A DNA stretch of 64,000 nucleotides from contig MEPB01000077.1 of assembly GCA_001769385.1 (NCBI GenBank), forward strand, positions 62,001 to 126,000, in the 5' to 3' direction. Of this stretch, positions 47,698-57,072 are shown piece after piece; positions within the stretch are counted from its first letter, which is position 1; every line of letters starts with the position of its first letter. A program made the translations under genes and the position numbers. The notes below the pieces were generated by a model, which did no database searches, was not told the DNA's origin, and saw only the letters and a list, made by a program, of their open reading frames with translations. Origin of the DNA: Bacteroidetes bacterium RIFCSPLOWO2_12_FULL_35_15. Lineage in GTDB: Bacteria; Bacteroidota; Bacteroidia; 2-12-FULL-35-15.

Positions 47698-48480
47698 ATG
47701 AAATTTCAAAATCAGGTAAATACTATTAAAAATTCGTATTTAATTATTTTTAAAAACAAATCACTTTTGTTTGTAGCAGCACTATTTTTCTCAAATAGTA
47801 TTTCTGCCCAACAAGGGGTATCTTCCTACAAAGTCAGGAAAGTAAAACATCGCATCACTGCAGGTCCCGTAATTTCATTTTACAAAAACAACACTCAACA
47901 TACTGTTAATACAAAAGCAAAGGCTGGTTTTAACGCAGCATATAAATGCGAGCTCACGCTTGGCCGAAAAACAAATTTTTTAGTTGGGCTGGAATATATG
48001 AGCCAGGGATTAAAATTTAATGGATACTTCTCCGCACCAAATCATACTTATTTATTTGATGAAACATTTGCCTATTCTCATGAAATTCGATTTCAGGAAA
48101 TTCAGTTACCACTGGCTTTTAAAATTGCATTTAGTCCGGAAAAAGACAATCGTTTTTCTTCTTATTTTTTTCTTGGACCTGGTTTTAGATATATCGTAAA
48201 ATCAACCGCATTCATCGAATCGGATTCAACACAGGAAACAGTATTGGATGGCACGACTGATCTAACTTTCGAAAACCATATTGTTGATCAACACTTCAAT
48301 GCCTTTTTACATGCCGGAATGGGGATTCAGAAAAACTTTCGCGATACAGGGAAAGCCTTGTTTATCGAATTCACCTATAAGTACAATATTTCAAGGTTGC
48401 ATTACATTGGTGACAAAAATTCTAACAATTTAAATATCAAGAATAATAGTCTTTCTATTTGTGTCGGTGTCCGGTTCTGA
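47698..48480 (+). CDS. Outer-membrane beta-barrel protein (porin family, PorT-like)
   Basis: 260 residues from ATG 47698 (the GTG at 47668 lies inside the promoter). A hydrophobic stretch SLLFVAALFFSNSISAQ is a signal peptide set 20 residues in, then barrel strands (KHRITAGPVISFYK, TNFLVGLEYMSQGLKF, YFFLGPGFRYIVK, HAGMGIQKNF) and a terminal aromatic SLSICVGVRF. Typical of the outer membrane beta-barrel family of Bacteroidota. No substrate inferred. Confidence 0.82.
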   Translation: MKFQNQVNTIKNSYLIIFKNKSLLFVAALFFSNSISAQQGVSSYKVRKVKHRITAGPVISFYKNNTQHTVNTKAKAGFNAAYKCELTLGRKTNFLVGLEYMSQGLKFNGYFSAPNHTYLFDETFAYSHEIRFQEIQLPLAFKIAFSPEKDNRFSSYFFLGPGFRYIVKSTAFIESDSTQETVLDGTTDLTFENHIVDQHFNAFLHAGMGIQKNFRDTGKALFIEFTYKYNISRLHYIGDKNSNNLNIKNNSLSICVGVRF

Positions 48481-48522
48481 TATCGTTTACAATTTTCCTG
48501 ATTCAATTTCGTTCTGTTTTAA

Positions 48523-49146
48523 ATGCATCTGACACAAAAAATATCAACTATTTTAATTTTTATATCCACTGCAAATATTGTTGTTGCTCAAAAAACATGG
48601 GATTTAAAAACTCTTGAGAAAGCAAATACAGCAAAGAATATAAGCTATTTAACTACCCAAGAAAAAAAAGTTATTCAATATTGTAATTTAGTTCGGCTCA
48701 ACCCAAAATTATTTTTAGAAACATTCGTTAAAGAGTATTTGGATTCTACAAAAGAAAACAACAATTATACCGGTTCATTAATTAAAACACTTCGATTTGC
48801 TAAAAGCACAGGCCTTCTTTATCCTTCAGAAAAGCTGTATGCGTTAGCAAAAGAACACGCTATCGATTTTGGTAAAAAAGGAAAAACCGGCCATGCCGAT
48901 TTCGATAAACGTTTCATGAAATTTACTAAAGAATGTGATTGCGCTATTGGTGAAAACTGTGATTACGGAAGTAATAACGCATTGGATATTGTGATGAGTT
49001 TACTAATTGATGCTGATGTACCTGACCTTGGACATCGTGAAAACATTCTTGATCCTGAATATAAAAACATTGGTGTTTCTATTCAAGAACATAAAAAATA
49101 TGATTGGACCTGTGTGATGGATTTTAGTGGGGCGACCTTAAAATAA
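48523..49146 (+). CDS. CAP (SCP/PR-1) domain secreted protein
   Basis: 207 residues with a signal peptide (to VVAQ, about 23) and a CAP domain: QYCNLVRLNPKLF, KLYALAKEHAIDFGKKGKTG (His), GENCDYGSNNALDIVMSLLI, then GHRENILDPEYKNIGV. The His/Glu set (CAP cavity) is present. Such proteins often bind lipids or act at the cell surface. It lies 43 nt after the barrel gene and may be co-expressed. Confidence 0.9.
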   Translation: MHLTQKISTILIFISTANIVVAQKTWDLKTLEKANTAKNISYLTTQEKKVIQYCNLVRLNPKLFLETFVKEYLDSTKENNNYTGSLIKTLRFAKSTGLLYPSEKLYALAKEHAIDFGKKGKTGHADFDKRFMKFTKECDCAIGENCDYGSNNALDIVMSLLIDADVPDLGHRENILDPEYKNIGVSIQEHKKYDWTCVMDFSGATLK

Positions 49147-49187
49147 TTTTATTAGGTCAACGAATATTTTTAACTTTTCTTTATTTC

Positions 49188-50498
49188 TCACATTACTAAA
49201 TAATGCGCCAACCCAAACAATGAACTTATACCTATCCACAAGATCATATTTAGTTTAAACCGATAAATAGCAATAAAAGAAACAACAACCCAAATTATTG
49301 AAACCATATCCAATCCGGCAAAAGAAATAGTTGTTGGAAAAATTACAACTTTTCCCAGATAAATCGTCAGATTTAACACGACTCCCACAACTGCTGCTGT
49401 TACCAGCCCGAGTATTTGTTTTACAGTTTTATTTTCCTGCGTCCGTTCAATGATTGGGGCTCCAATAAATATAAAAAAGAAACAAGGAAGAAAAGTATAA
49501 AAAGTAGTAGTAACCAGCCCAAGAGTTCCCATTACCAAAGAGTTTCCGAAATGATTATGTCCCGCCATAAAACCAACGTAAGCAAGCACCATAATTAATG
49601 GGCCAGGTGTTGTTTCTCCCAAAGCAAGCCCATCAATCATTTGCAGATTTGTTAACCAATGTAACTTTTCAACACTAACTTGTGCAACGTATGGCAATAC
49701 TGCATAAGCGCCCCCAAATGTAACGAGTGCAGCCTTTGTAAAAAACATGGAAAGAGTTTTCCAAAATTCGAAATCACTGGTAAAAAAATAAAACACTACT
49801 AAAGGAATTACCCACAACAATAAAGCAATAGCTACTTGCTTCAAAATTCTAGCGAAACGAAAACCGGTGTCAACAATGACTGTATCCTTATTCAGAAAAT
49901 AGTCCTCTTCATTTATTATTTTTTGTACTACATTATTATTTTGAGTATGGAAGATTCCTGGAATTAATTTTCTCGAAATAGCAGCAACAAATATTGCTCC
50001 GATAATGATCAGTGGAAAAGGTATATTAAAAAAGAAAATGCAAATAAAAGCAGCCAATGCAACAAAATAATGAAATGGGCTAAGCAAGGACTTTTTTCCG
50101 ATCTTGACCAAAGCAAGAATAACAATGGCAATTACAGCAGGTTTCAAACCAGTGAATAAGGCATGGATCCATGGTACATTTCCAAACGTAACATAAATAA
50201 AACTCAGGCCAAGCAGAATAAACATGGATGGTAATACAAAAAGAACTCCTGCTAAAAATCCACCAAGTCTTCCATGCAACAACCACCCGATATATATGGC
50301 CAGTTGTTGTGCTTCCGGACCCGGTAATATCATACAATAATTTAATGCATGAAAAAATTTACTGTCGCTTATCCATTTTTTTTGTTCGACAAGATATTCA
50401 TGCATAAGGGCTATTTGCCCGGCAGGCCCTCCAAAACTAATAAAGCCCAGCTTTGTCCAAAATGTTAAAGCTTCTTTAAGTGTCGGCTTTTGTCTCAT
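49188..50498 (-). CDS. chrA: Chromate transporter, ChrA family
   Basis: 436 residues with two homologous CHR halves. The first starts FWTKLGFISFGGPAGQIALM and has LPGPEAQQLAIYIGWLLHG, the second ALVTFGGAYAVLPYVA and LALGETTPGPLIMV. These are the family signatures of the long (fused) ChrA type, which exports chromate driven by the proton gradient. Some ChrA-like proteins carry other anions, so chromate is inferred. Monocistronic. Confidence 0.94.
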   Translation of the reverse strand: MRQKPTLKEALTFWTKLGFISFGGPAGQIALMHEYLVEQKKWISDSKFFHALNYCMILPGPEAQQLAIYIGWLLHGRLGGFLAGVLFVLPSMFILLGLSFIYVTFGNVPWIHALFTGLKPAVIAIVILALVKIGKKSLLSPFHYFVALAAFICIFFFNIPFPLIIIGAIFVAAISRKLIPGIFHTQNNNVVQKIINEEDYFLNKDTVIVDTGFRFARILKQVAIALLLWVIPLVVFYFFTSDFEFWKTLSMFFTKAALVTFGGAYAVLPYVAQVSVEKLHWLTNLQMIDGLALGETTPGPLIMVLAYVGFMAGHNHFGNSLVMGTLGLVTTTFYTFLPCFFFIFIGAPIIERTQENKTVKQILGLVTAAVVGVVLNLTIYLGKVVIFPTTISFAGLDMVSIIWVVVSFIAIYRFKLNMILWIGISSLFGLAHYLVM

Positions 50499-50563
50499 AA
50501 ATCATTTTGGTAAAACATAGAAAAATAATATTTCATTTTTTTGAGGATATTCTTTTACAAACT

Positions 50564-50959
50564 TTATCCCCCTTTCGGTTCTATCAAATCCCAAAGATTT
50601 CCATACAGATCTTCAAAAACAGCTACCGTTCCATACTCTTCTTCTTTTGGAATTCTTACAAAATTGATATTACTTTCTACCATGTTATGATAATCTCTCC
50701 AAAAATCATCGGTATGCAAAAACAGGAAAACTCTTCCTCCTGTTTGATTCCCAACTCTGCTTTTTTGTTCTTCATTAGCTGCTTTTGCAAGTAACAGACA
50801 ACACGCTGTTGAACCTTTCGGAGCTATTAAAACCCACCGCTTTGTTTCACTTAACACCGTATCTTCAACAAGGATGAAATTTAATTTTTCTGTATAAAAT
50901 TTTATCGCTTCATCATAGTCATCAACCACCAAAGCAATATGCGCAATTTTTTGTTTCAT
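50564..50959 (-). CDS. VOC family (glyoxalase-like) protein
   Basis: 131 residues. Begins KIAHIALVVDDYDEAIKFYTE and ends VAVFEDLYGNLWDLIEP, with His near the start and Glu near the end as possible metal ligands. VOC enzymes include glyoxalases, dioxygenases and resistance proteins; no substrate is clear. Separate from the second VOC gene at 52279. Confidence 0.9.
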   Translation of the reverse strand: MKQKIAHIALVVDDYDEAIKFYTEKLNFILVEDTVLSETKRWVLIAPKGSTACCLLLAKAANEEQKSRVGNQTGGRVFLFLHTDDFWRDYHNMVESNINFVRIPKEEEYGTVAVFEDLYGNLWDLIEPKGG

Positions 50960-50976
50960 CTTCTATGCCTTTCCTT

Positions 50977-52245
50977 TTATAGGTTTTCAATTCCAATACC
51001 GAATCTCATAAAAAAACCTTTCGACAAAATTTCTCCTTTGACAAAACCATCTGTTTTATATCCCGGCTGTACTACTATGCTTACAGGATTTTTTTTGCCT
51101 AAAACTTTAATACCTAAAGTGCCTGTAAAACAATAGCCATATCCCGCAGCGGTTGTACGTGTTTTAGAAGTACCACTTTGCAATTTTAGTGAAGGCTGAT
51201 TCCAAACATCAACTGAAGTATGAAGAAAACCATATTTTGTATTCAACAGGTTCATTGTTTTTATTCCAAAGCCATAAAATTTTTCAAATCGGGGGTCGCC
51301 AATTCGAAGGTATATATTCGCGACTCTATTTTTCCATTTTAAATAGTTATGATCATAAAACTCCGCCCCGAAAGGACTAAGAGACATATTGAAAGAAGGA
51401 AGGTATTTAACTTTTCCTATTTTTATCATTGGTAATTTCCCTTTTTCCTTACCCGAAATAATATAGCTCATCCAATGATAAAGAGCCATATATTGGTAAG
51501 GATCGATAAAATTAAGTATAGAATATTTCCCTAAATCATCTATCGAATATTTTTTTTCACCTGCATTGATTTGCAAATAATATTTTGAATTAATATCATA
51601 TATATAATTATTCATATCATTCCCACCCGTGATCTTTTTACCATTTTTTACTTTATAAAGTGTCTGATATATGTAATTTGTCAGGTTATTAAACTCACCA
51701 CCGTAAAGAAAAAAATCACGATAATTTATACTGTCAGCCATTATCCATTTTTCGCGCATGCTTTCCGCCAGCACCTGACCACTCTCAACGCCTGAAAACA
51801 CCATTGTTGTGTGTTCATCATCAGTTGAATTGAAAGGAGGATAACCCGTTGCGAAACCGTGTCCATCACCGTATGGTGGAGGTAAACTCATATGATAAGA
51901 AGTATTGCGCCATTTAAATTCCCGAAAGCGTGCTCCATGTCCAAATGCTTCATGTTGAGTTTCAGCAATAAAATAATCAACAGGGTAATCAATCAGAAAT
52001 GATTTAATAAGCCGGTAACCTCCATTTGCAATTTTCACCCCCACGTTTTTTTCTCCGAAAGGGTTAGCCGGCAAAATTCTTTCTTCAGCAGAATAGAAGG
52101 CTTTGTGAAGGATAAGAATATTTTCTGCTCCTGCTTTTTCTGAAAAATTCTTTTCATAAAACAGAAAATAATTTGATTGCGCCTTTGCATAACACTGAAA
52201 TGTCAGCAAAAGAACAACTACTTTTATTTTTATTGATTTTTTCAT
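50977..52245 (-). CDS. Unknown exported protein with HEAFGH metallopeptidase-like motif
   Basis: 422 residues from ATG 52245 (MKKSIKIKVVVLLLTFQCYA signal peptide; the ATG 30 nt upstream adds a charged tail). Residues about 88-100 read ETQHEAFGHGARF, an HExxGH-type zinc motif, and further possible ligands are SGVESGQVLAES. The C-terminal half (from about 290) has alternating strands and ends FFMRFGIGIENL, like an OMP barrel terminus. The combination of a metallopeptidase-like motif and a barrel is not one I can name. Downstream of the VOC gene at 52279 with a 33-nt gap. Confidence 0.75.
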   Translation of the reverse strand: MKKSIKIKVVVLLLTFQCYAKAQSNYFLFYEKNFSEKAGAENILILHKAFYSAEERILPANPFGEKNVGVKIANGGYRLIKSFLIDYPVDYFIAETQHEAFGHGARFREFKWRNTSYHMSLPPPYGDGHGFATGYPPFNSTDDEHTTMVFSGVESGQVLAESMREKWIMADSINYRDFFLYGGEFNNLTNYIYQTLYKVKNGKKITGGNDMNNYIYDINSKYYLQINAGEKKYSIDDLGKYSILNFIDPYQYMALYHWMSYIISGKEKGKLPMIKIGKVKYLPSFNMSLSPFGAEFYDHNYLKWKNRVANIYLRIGDPRFEKFYGFGIKTMNLLNTKYGFLHTSVDVWNQPSLKLQSGTSKTRTTAAGYGYCFTGTLGIKVLGKKNPVSIVVQPGYKTDGFVKGEILSKGFFMRFGIGIENL

Positions 52246-52278
52246 TCCCAAAACCCGTATGATTTTTATTCGCAAATT

Positions 52279-52653
52279 CTATTCATCTTCAGCAAATGTT
52301 AAAACATAACCGTTATTATCTTTAATGGAAAATTCGGTTGCTCCGTAGAATGTTTTTTCAAGCCCTTTCAGAACTGTTACTTTATTTTTTATACTTTCAA
52401 AAAAAGTTCTGATATTTTTCAGCTTTATATAAAACAAAAGCGACCCTCCGTCTTGTCGGCTGATTTCAGGCATTTCCTCCCCTAAACTCTCAAAAGTCTG
52501 AAACATAAAAGTAATGTCTCCGCATTTCATCATAACCCAAACAAAGTCTCCTTGTTCGGGAACCGTCATTACAAGGTCAAAGCCTAATTGCTTAAAGAAG
52601 TTAATAGTTTGGTTAATGTCTTTTACAAAAATGTTTGGTGATATAGTATCCAT
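52279..52653 (-). CDS. VOC family protein, bleomycin-resistance-like
   Basis: 124 residues: SPNIFVKDINQTINFFKQLG, MMKCGDITFMFQ, FYIKLKNIRTFFESIK and GYVLTFAEDE at the end. The lack of a clear N-terminal His suggests a ligand-binding rather than metal-dependent VOC type. It precedes the HEAFGH gene on the same strand. Confidence 0.85.
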   Translation of the reverse strand: MDTISPNIFVKDINQTINFFKQLGFDLVMTVPEQGDFVWVMMKCGDITFMFQTFESLGEEMPEISRQDGGSLLFYIKLKNIRTFFESIKNKVTVLKGLEKTFYGATEFSIKDNNGYVLTFAEDE

Positions 52654-52752
52654 AAGTTTTGTTTTTTAATTTAATGCATAAAAAGCGTTTAGGTAATTAC
52701 CCGAACTCCTCTGTCTTGTTTTTGTTAACTGTTTTAACTTTATTATTCCTAC

Positions 52753-53256
52753 TTATTTTCTTCTGGTCATGGCAAATTCCTCTTTTTTTAATTCCCCATT
52801 TTCCTTTCCTTCAATTCTTGCATATAATGAATCGGGGCTTGGGTTCTTGTAAATTATACGCTGCGGAAAGTCATGTTCCTTATTTTCAAAAATCAGTTCT
52901 CCTTTTTCGATGGATATAAGTTTAAAGAGGACTGGAAGTTCCTTATTTTGATTTCTGACAGTTGGAATATAAAACAAGTTTTTATTTCTGAATTCCAATG
53001 ATATTTTTTCTGAAAAAGCAGTATCATTTTGTACTATCATAAAACTTCTACCTGCAAAAGTGGAGTCATCAATTTTTGTCCAGGTCTCATATAAATCCCC
53101 TTTAACCGACAAGTTTTCCCAACTTCCAATAACCCATTCCATTTGTTTTATTTTAGTTGAATCTGTTGTTATTTTGCCTGCTTCATTTTCTTTTATTGTT
53201 CCATTGTTACAGGAAAATATTAATACCTGAAATCCGCAAAGAGCTAATTTTTTCAT
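52753..53256 (-). CDS. DUF6265-like lipoprotein
   Basis: 167 residues. The N-terminus MKKLALCGFQVLIFSCNNG contains a plausible lipobox (IFSC, Cys16). The core WVIGSWENLSVKGDLYETWT, DSTFAGRSFM and KEHDFPQRIIY match what I recall of DUF6265 family proteins. Beta-rich, lipocalin-like guess. No enzymatic motif. Confidence 0.75.
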   Translation of the reverse strand: MKKLALCGFQVLIFSCNNGTIKENEAGKITTDSTKIKQMEWVIGSWENLSVKGDLYETWTKIDDSTFAGRSFMIVQNDTAFSEKISLEFRNKNLFYIPTVRNQNKELPVLFKLISIEKGELIFENKEHDFPQRIIYKNPSPDSLYARIEGKENGELKKEEFAMTRRK

Positions 53257-53295
53257 GTTTTTAATTATTGATACTAATTATTAAGTCAATATATT

Positions 53296-55905
53296 TTATT
53301 CCCCTCCGATCTTGAATCCTAAACTACCACCTGTGGCACGTTTATTTTCAATTACAAATTCTTTTACATCACTAATCAGTAATGTTTGGAGGTGCAATGT
53401 GGTACGTTCAGAGGCTGGCATTCCGGCCAATCGCAAATTTTGATTTTTAATAGTTTCGGCAATTACTTGTCTCACCGTTCTTGCATTACCAAAATGTTTA
53501 TCACGATTGATATAAATAAAATTGAAATAATTTTTCAAATGAGCTTCTGATTCAGCATCAGGTGTTATTTTTTCTTTCGTTAAAATTGAAAGTGCAATCA
53601 AATACATTTCATCCGCGGAATAATCCAGGAACTGAAAAGTTCTGTCAAACCTTGACTTTAGGCCTGGATTTGATTCAACAAATTCATACATATTATCAGG
53701 ATAACCTGCAACGATAACTCCAAATTGTCCGCGCATATCTTCCATGCGTTTTAAAATTACCTGTATGGCTTCCTGCCCAAAATCATTGCCAATTGTCTTA
53801 TTCGCCAATGCGTATGCCTCATCAATAAATAAAATCCCTCCCTGCGATTCCTCTACTTTGTCTCCTGTTTTAATGGCTGTTTGTCCTACCCATCCTGCTA
53901 CCAGTGCTTCCCTGTCAACCTCCACCACATGTCCGCGTTCCAGCAACCCTAATCCTTTGTATATTTTTGCAACAATACGTGCAACAGTTGTTTTTCCCGT
54001 TCCCGGATTTCCTGTAAAGATGCTATGCAATGAAAATTTGTTCAACACATCTCTTCCTGTTTCTTTATAAAAACGAACCAGTTTTACTAATTCATTAATT
54101 TCTTCTTTGATGTTGTTCATACCGGTTAGCGCATTTAGCTCCGCTAATCCTTCTTTCAATAATTTTTCATTCACATCTAATTTTAATTTCTTTTTTCCGC
54201 GGCCTTCAAATACTTTTTCGAAATCGGAAAGCTCAACAGTTGAAAGCACTTCGTTTGATAATTCAGACACATTCGCCTGATTCATTAAACGCAAACCTAA
54301 ATTCATTTTTGCTTCATCAATAATTGAATAAACAAATCGTGCATTCCCGAAAGCATTATCACGGTTACGATACGCCTCTACCAACATATCATCTAAGAAT
54401 ACTTTTGCATCCGTTGTAATTGTTACACCTTTTTTCTTACTTGCCAGATCTGCGATCGAGGACATTTCTTCAGGCATATAATCTTCGAAATGAAAATACT
54501 GACTGAAGCGTGATTTCAATCCGGGATTTGAATCAATAAATGTCTGCATTTCTTTTGGGTAGCCTGCACACATAATAGCAATATCACCGGTTCCATCACT
54601 CATTTCTTTCAATAAAATTTCAAGTACTTCATGTCCGAAATCATTCGAATCTTCTTTTGCACGTGTGAGCGAATAAGCTTCATCAATAAATAAAATTCCG
54701 CCTTTAGCTTCTTCAATGATCTTTTTCACTTTGGGTGCTGTTTGCCCAATGTATTGTGCTACTAAGTCAGAGCGATCCACTTCTTTTACCTGGCCCTTTG
54801 AAAGCAATCCCATTTTTTTATACAATCGCCCCAACATATTTACAACAGTGGTTTTCCCGGTCCCAGGGTTTCCTGTAAAAATGCTGTGAAGATTTATTTT
54901 TCCTCCATCATCAAAACCTTTTTCCTTCCGCAGTTTTATAAAATTGATATAATTGATATGATTTCGAATATTTTTTTTCACCTCATCCATCCCGATTAAT
55001 TCATCCAGCTTTGCTAGTAGTTGCTCTATTGTTTCGTCTGAGGAATCTGCTGTAATAGCTTTTTGTGCCGGCATTTGTTCAGATGTTGCTACTGGTTGAA
55101 GGACACCTTCTTCGCTTGTTTCACCCATTTCGAAAGGAACAAGTGCCACCAGAGTATCCATAAAAACAATTTCTGCTGTATATTTATCATCTTTCCATGA
55201 ACCAGTCGATTCTGTTCCCCAACCGGACTCAAACGTATAAATTAATTCTTGTTTTCCTTTTTCAATATATCCTGTTCGCACACTCTGGCCTTTGGGTTGT
55301 CCGGCATCATCATAAAAATTAAAGAAAAACTCATAGTTCCAATCCTTCTCCGTCTTTGTCTTGATCTTGAATTCTACCCATAAATAAGGTGTTTGGTTGC
55401 GGTTGAGTTTTTTATAATAGGTTCTCTCCTTTATATTCCAGCCATCGGATGGCCCGGAATATAGTTTCACTGATTCCACTGTAAAATATGGATTAATGGA
55501 GGAAGAAACTTTTCCCGCATCTTCAACAAAAAATTTTTTTGAACCAACCAATTCACCATCAATATAGGCTTCCCATAAATAATCACCTTTGAACCAAAAA
55601 GTTCCTTCATTAGGCGTCCCCCATCCATCACGCACATATACAATATTTTCATCCATTTTTATTTCACGGGAAGATTCTAAATTACATAATTCTGTTCGGG
55701 TACTTCCTACCAATGAAAATGCTTTCAGGGCAATTTTTGCACTCCAAGCCTGTTCATCAAATAATTTATTGTAAAACGAAAACTCTGTTCTTAAATACGT
55801 TGTTTCCATTCTATCGAATACAGTACGGTATTTTTTAGTTGAGTTTGCCATCCATTCATCTGATGAATAGACTTTCATTTCTTTGAACTTGTAATTTTTT
55901 GACAT
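53296..55905 (-). CDS. Double CbbX/SpoVK-type AAA+ ATPase with duplicated N-terminal domain
   Basis: 869 residues. Two related N-terminal domains (about 8-128 and 142-260), each ending GWGT..... then a beta stretch with YLWEAYIDGELV or KYTAEIVFMDTLV. Two CbbX-type AAA+ modules follow: Walker A GNPGTGKTT at 345-353 and 632-640, Walker B GGILFIDEAY at 402-411 and 689-698, and SNPGLKSRF in both. CbbX-type ATPases remodel protein complexes such as inhibited RuBisCO; the target here is unknown. It lies 171 nt downstream of the molybdoenzyme beta gene on the same strand. Confidence 0.9.
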   Translation of the reverse strand: MSKNYKFKEMKVYSSDEWMANSTKKYRTVFDRMETTYLRTEFSFYNKLFDEQAWSAKIALKAFSLVGSTRTELCNLESSREIKMDENIVYVRDGWGTPNEGTFWFKGDYLWEAYIDGELVGSKKFFVEDAGKVSSSINPYFTVESVKLYSGPSDGWNIKERTYYKKLNRNQTPYLWVEFKIKTKTEKDWNYEFFFNFYDDAGQPKGQSVRTGYIEKGKQELIYTFESGWGTESTGSWKDDKYTAEIVFMDTLVALVPFEMGETSEEGVLQPVATSEQMPAQKAITADSSDETIEQLLAKLDELIGMDEVKKNIRNHINYINFIKLRKEKGFDDGGKINLHSIFTGNPGTGKTTVVNMLGRLYKKMGLLSKGQVKEVDRSDLVAQYIGQTAPKVKKIIEEAKGGILFIDEAYSLTRAKEDSNDFGHEVLEILLKEMSDGTGDIAIMCAGYPKEMQTFIDSNPGLKSRFSQYFHFEDYMPEEMSSIADLASKKKGVTITTDAKVFLDDMLVEAYRNRDNAFGNARFVYSIIDEAKMNLGLRLMNQANVSELSNEVLSTVELSDFEKVFEGRGKKKLKLDVNEKLLKEGLAELNALTGMNNIKEEINELVKLVRFYKETGRDVLNKFSLHSIFTGNPGTGKTTVARIVAKIYKGLGLLERGHVVEVDREALVAGWVGQTAIKTGDKVEESQGGILFIDEAYALANKTIGNDFGQEAIQVILKRMEDMRGQFGVIVAGYPDNMYEFVESNPGLKSRFDRTFQFLDYSADEMYLIALSILTKEKITPDAESEAHLKNYFNFIYINRDKHFGNARTVRQVIAETIKNQNLRLAGMPASERTTLHLQTLLISDVKEFVIENKRATGGSLGFKIGGE

Positions 55906-56075
55906 TGTAATTGATTTTTATCTTTTCTAAAAATAATTTAAAAATTAGAAGTTTTCGAAAATGTTAAAAAATAAAATTTAAAATCTTTTGAAAGGAATAC
56001 AGAATAAAATTCCAAGTTTTCCTTTTCTTATAAAAATTCACATTGCTATATGAAAAAAATAATTTTTTTTATATT

Positions 56076-57068
56076 TTAAACAGGTGACTGATGAAACGGT
56101 TTGAACATATCATGCCATTTTCTGGAAATAAGCAGATCCATCAATTCGGAATTTCCTTTTTTCTCCCGTTCCGTTGCAATTGTTTTCAAAGAATATTCTA
56201 CTTCATTTCCAAAAAGAGAAATAAGGTAAGATAATGGAACGCGAGGATTTTCCTCGTTGATGGTTCCATCCGCATTTAATGTTTTTGGTAGAATAGGTGG
56301 AATGTAAAAAACATTCGGCTGTGTATTAAATTCAGGATGAAGCGGCAATGCCACTTTCCATTTGTGTACCAATTTATGTACTTGAGAATTTTCATCCTCT
56401 AAAAAACCAAAATGACGCGCTCTTCCCGGACACTGTCTGACACAAGCCGGAGCAACACTTTTTTCTAATCTTGGAAAACAAGCAATGCATTTTTGAGAAA
56501 CGTTCCGCTCTTCATTCAAATAAATACGTTTGTATGGACAAGCCATCTGGCAGGTCTTTGTTCCTTTACAAATGGAATCATCGATCAGAACGGCTCCATC
56601 CTGTTCGCGTTTGTAAATTGCTTTTGTAGGACAAGCAGCAAGGCAGGCAGGTTTAGAACAATGGTTACAAAGGCGGGGCATATTAAAATAATAACTATTT
56701 GGAAATTGTCCCGCACCTTGCTCTTCATCCCAATTAGGTCCCCATTCAGGGCGATCACCGATAGGTTTAAATTGAACCTTGTCTTTATTCCCCTCATAAT
56801 GAACTTCATTAAAATTAAAGTTCCAGGCTTCGCCAAATTCTTTTTTTGAAGGCAATCTCCCATACACCAGATTCCCATCTTTCCAGCCTCCTCCCATTGT
56901 TTCCCAATCTTTTGGTGTTCCTTTTCCGGGCATGGAATTTACAATGTTCCACCACATATGTTCCATCCCTTTTTCATCTGTCCACAATTGTTTGCAGGCA
57001 ACGGTGCAGGTTTGGCAACCAATACATTTATTAAGATCTATGACCTGGGCTACTTGTTTTGTCTCCAT
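56076..57068 (-). CDS. Four-cluster ferredoxin subunit (NarH/SerB/EbdB-like beta subunit)
   Basis: 330 residues from ATG 57068 (4 nt after the alpha stop; a start at 57110 would overlap the alpha gene by 38 nt). Cys motifs: DLNKCIGCQTCTVACKQ, CNHCSKPACLAACP, CKGTKTCQMACPYKR and CIACFPRLEK with CVRQCPGRARHFG, giving four Fe-S clusters as in type II DMSO-reductase beta subunits (nitrate, selenate, chlorate reductases, ethylbenzene dehydrogenase). It passes electrons between the Mo subunit and a cytochrome. Confidence 0.92.
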   Translation of the reverse strand: METKQVAQVIDLNKCIGCQTCTVACKQLWTDEKGMEHMWWNIVNSMPGKGTPKDWETMGGGWKDGNLVYGRLPSKKEFGEAWNFNFNEVHYEGNKDKVQFKPIGDRPEWGPNWDEEQGAGQFPNSYYFNMPRLCNHCSKPACLAACPTKAIYKREQDGAVLIDDSICKGTKTCQMACPYKRIYLNEERNVSQKCIACFPRLEKSVAPACVRQCPGRARHFGFLEDENSQVHKLVHKWKVALPLHPEFNTQPNVFYIPPILPKTLNADGTINEENPRVPLSYLISLFGNEVEYSLKTIATEREKKGNSELMDLLISRKWHDMFKPFHQSPV

Positions 57069-57072
57069 GTTT

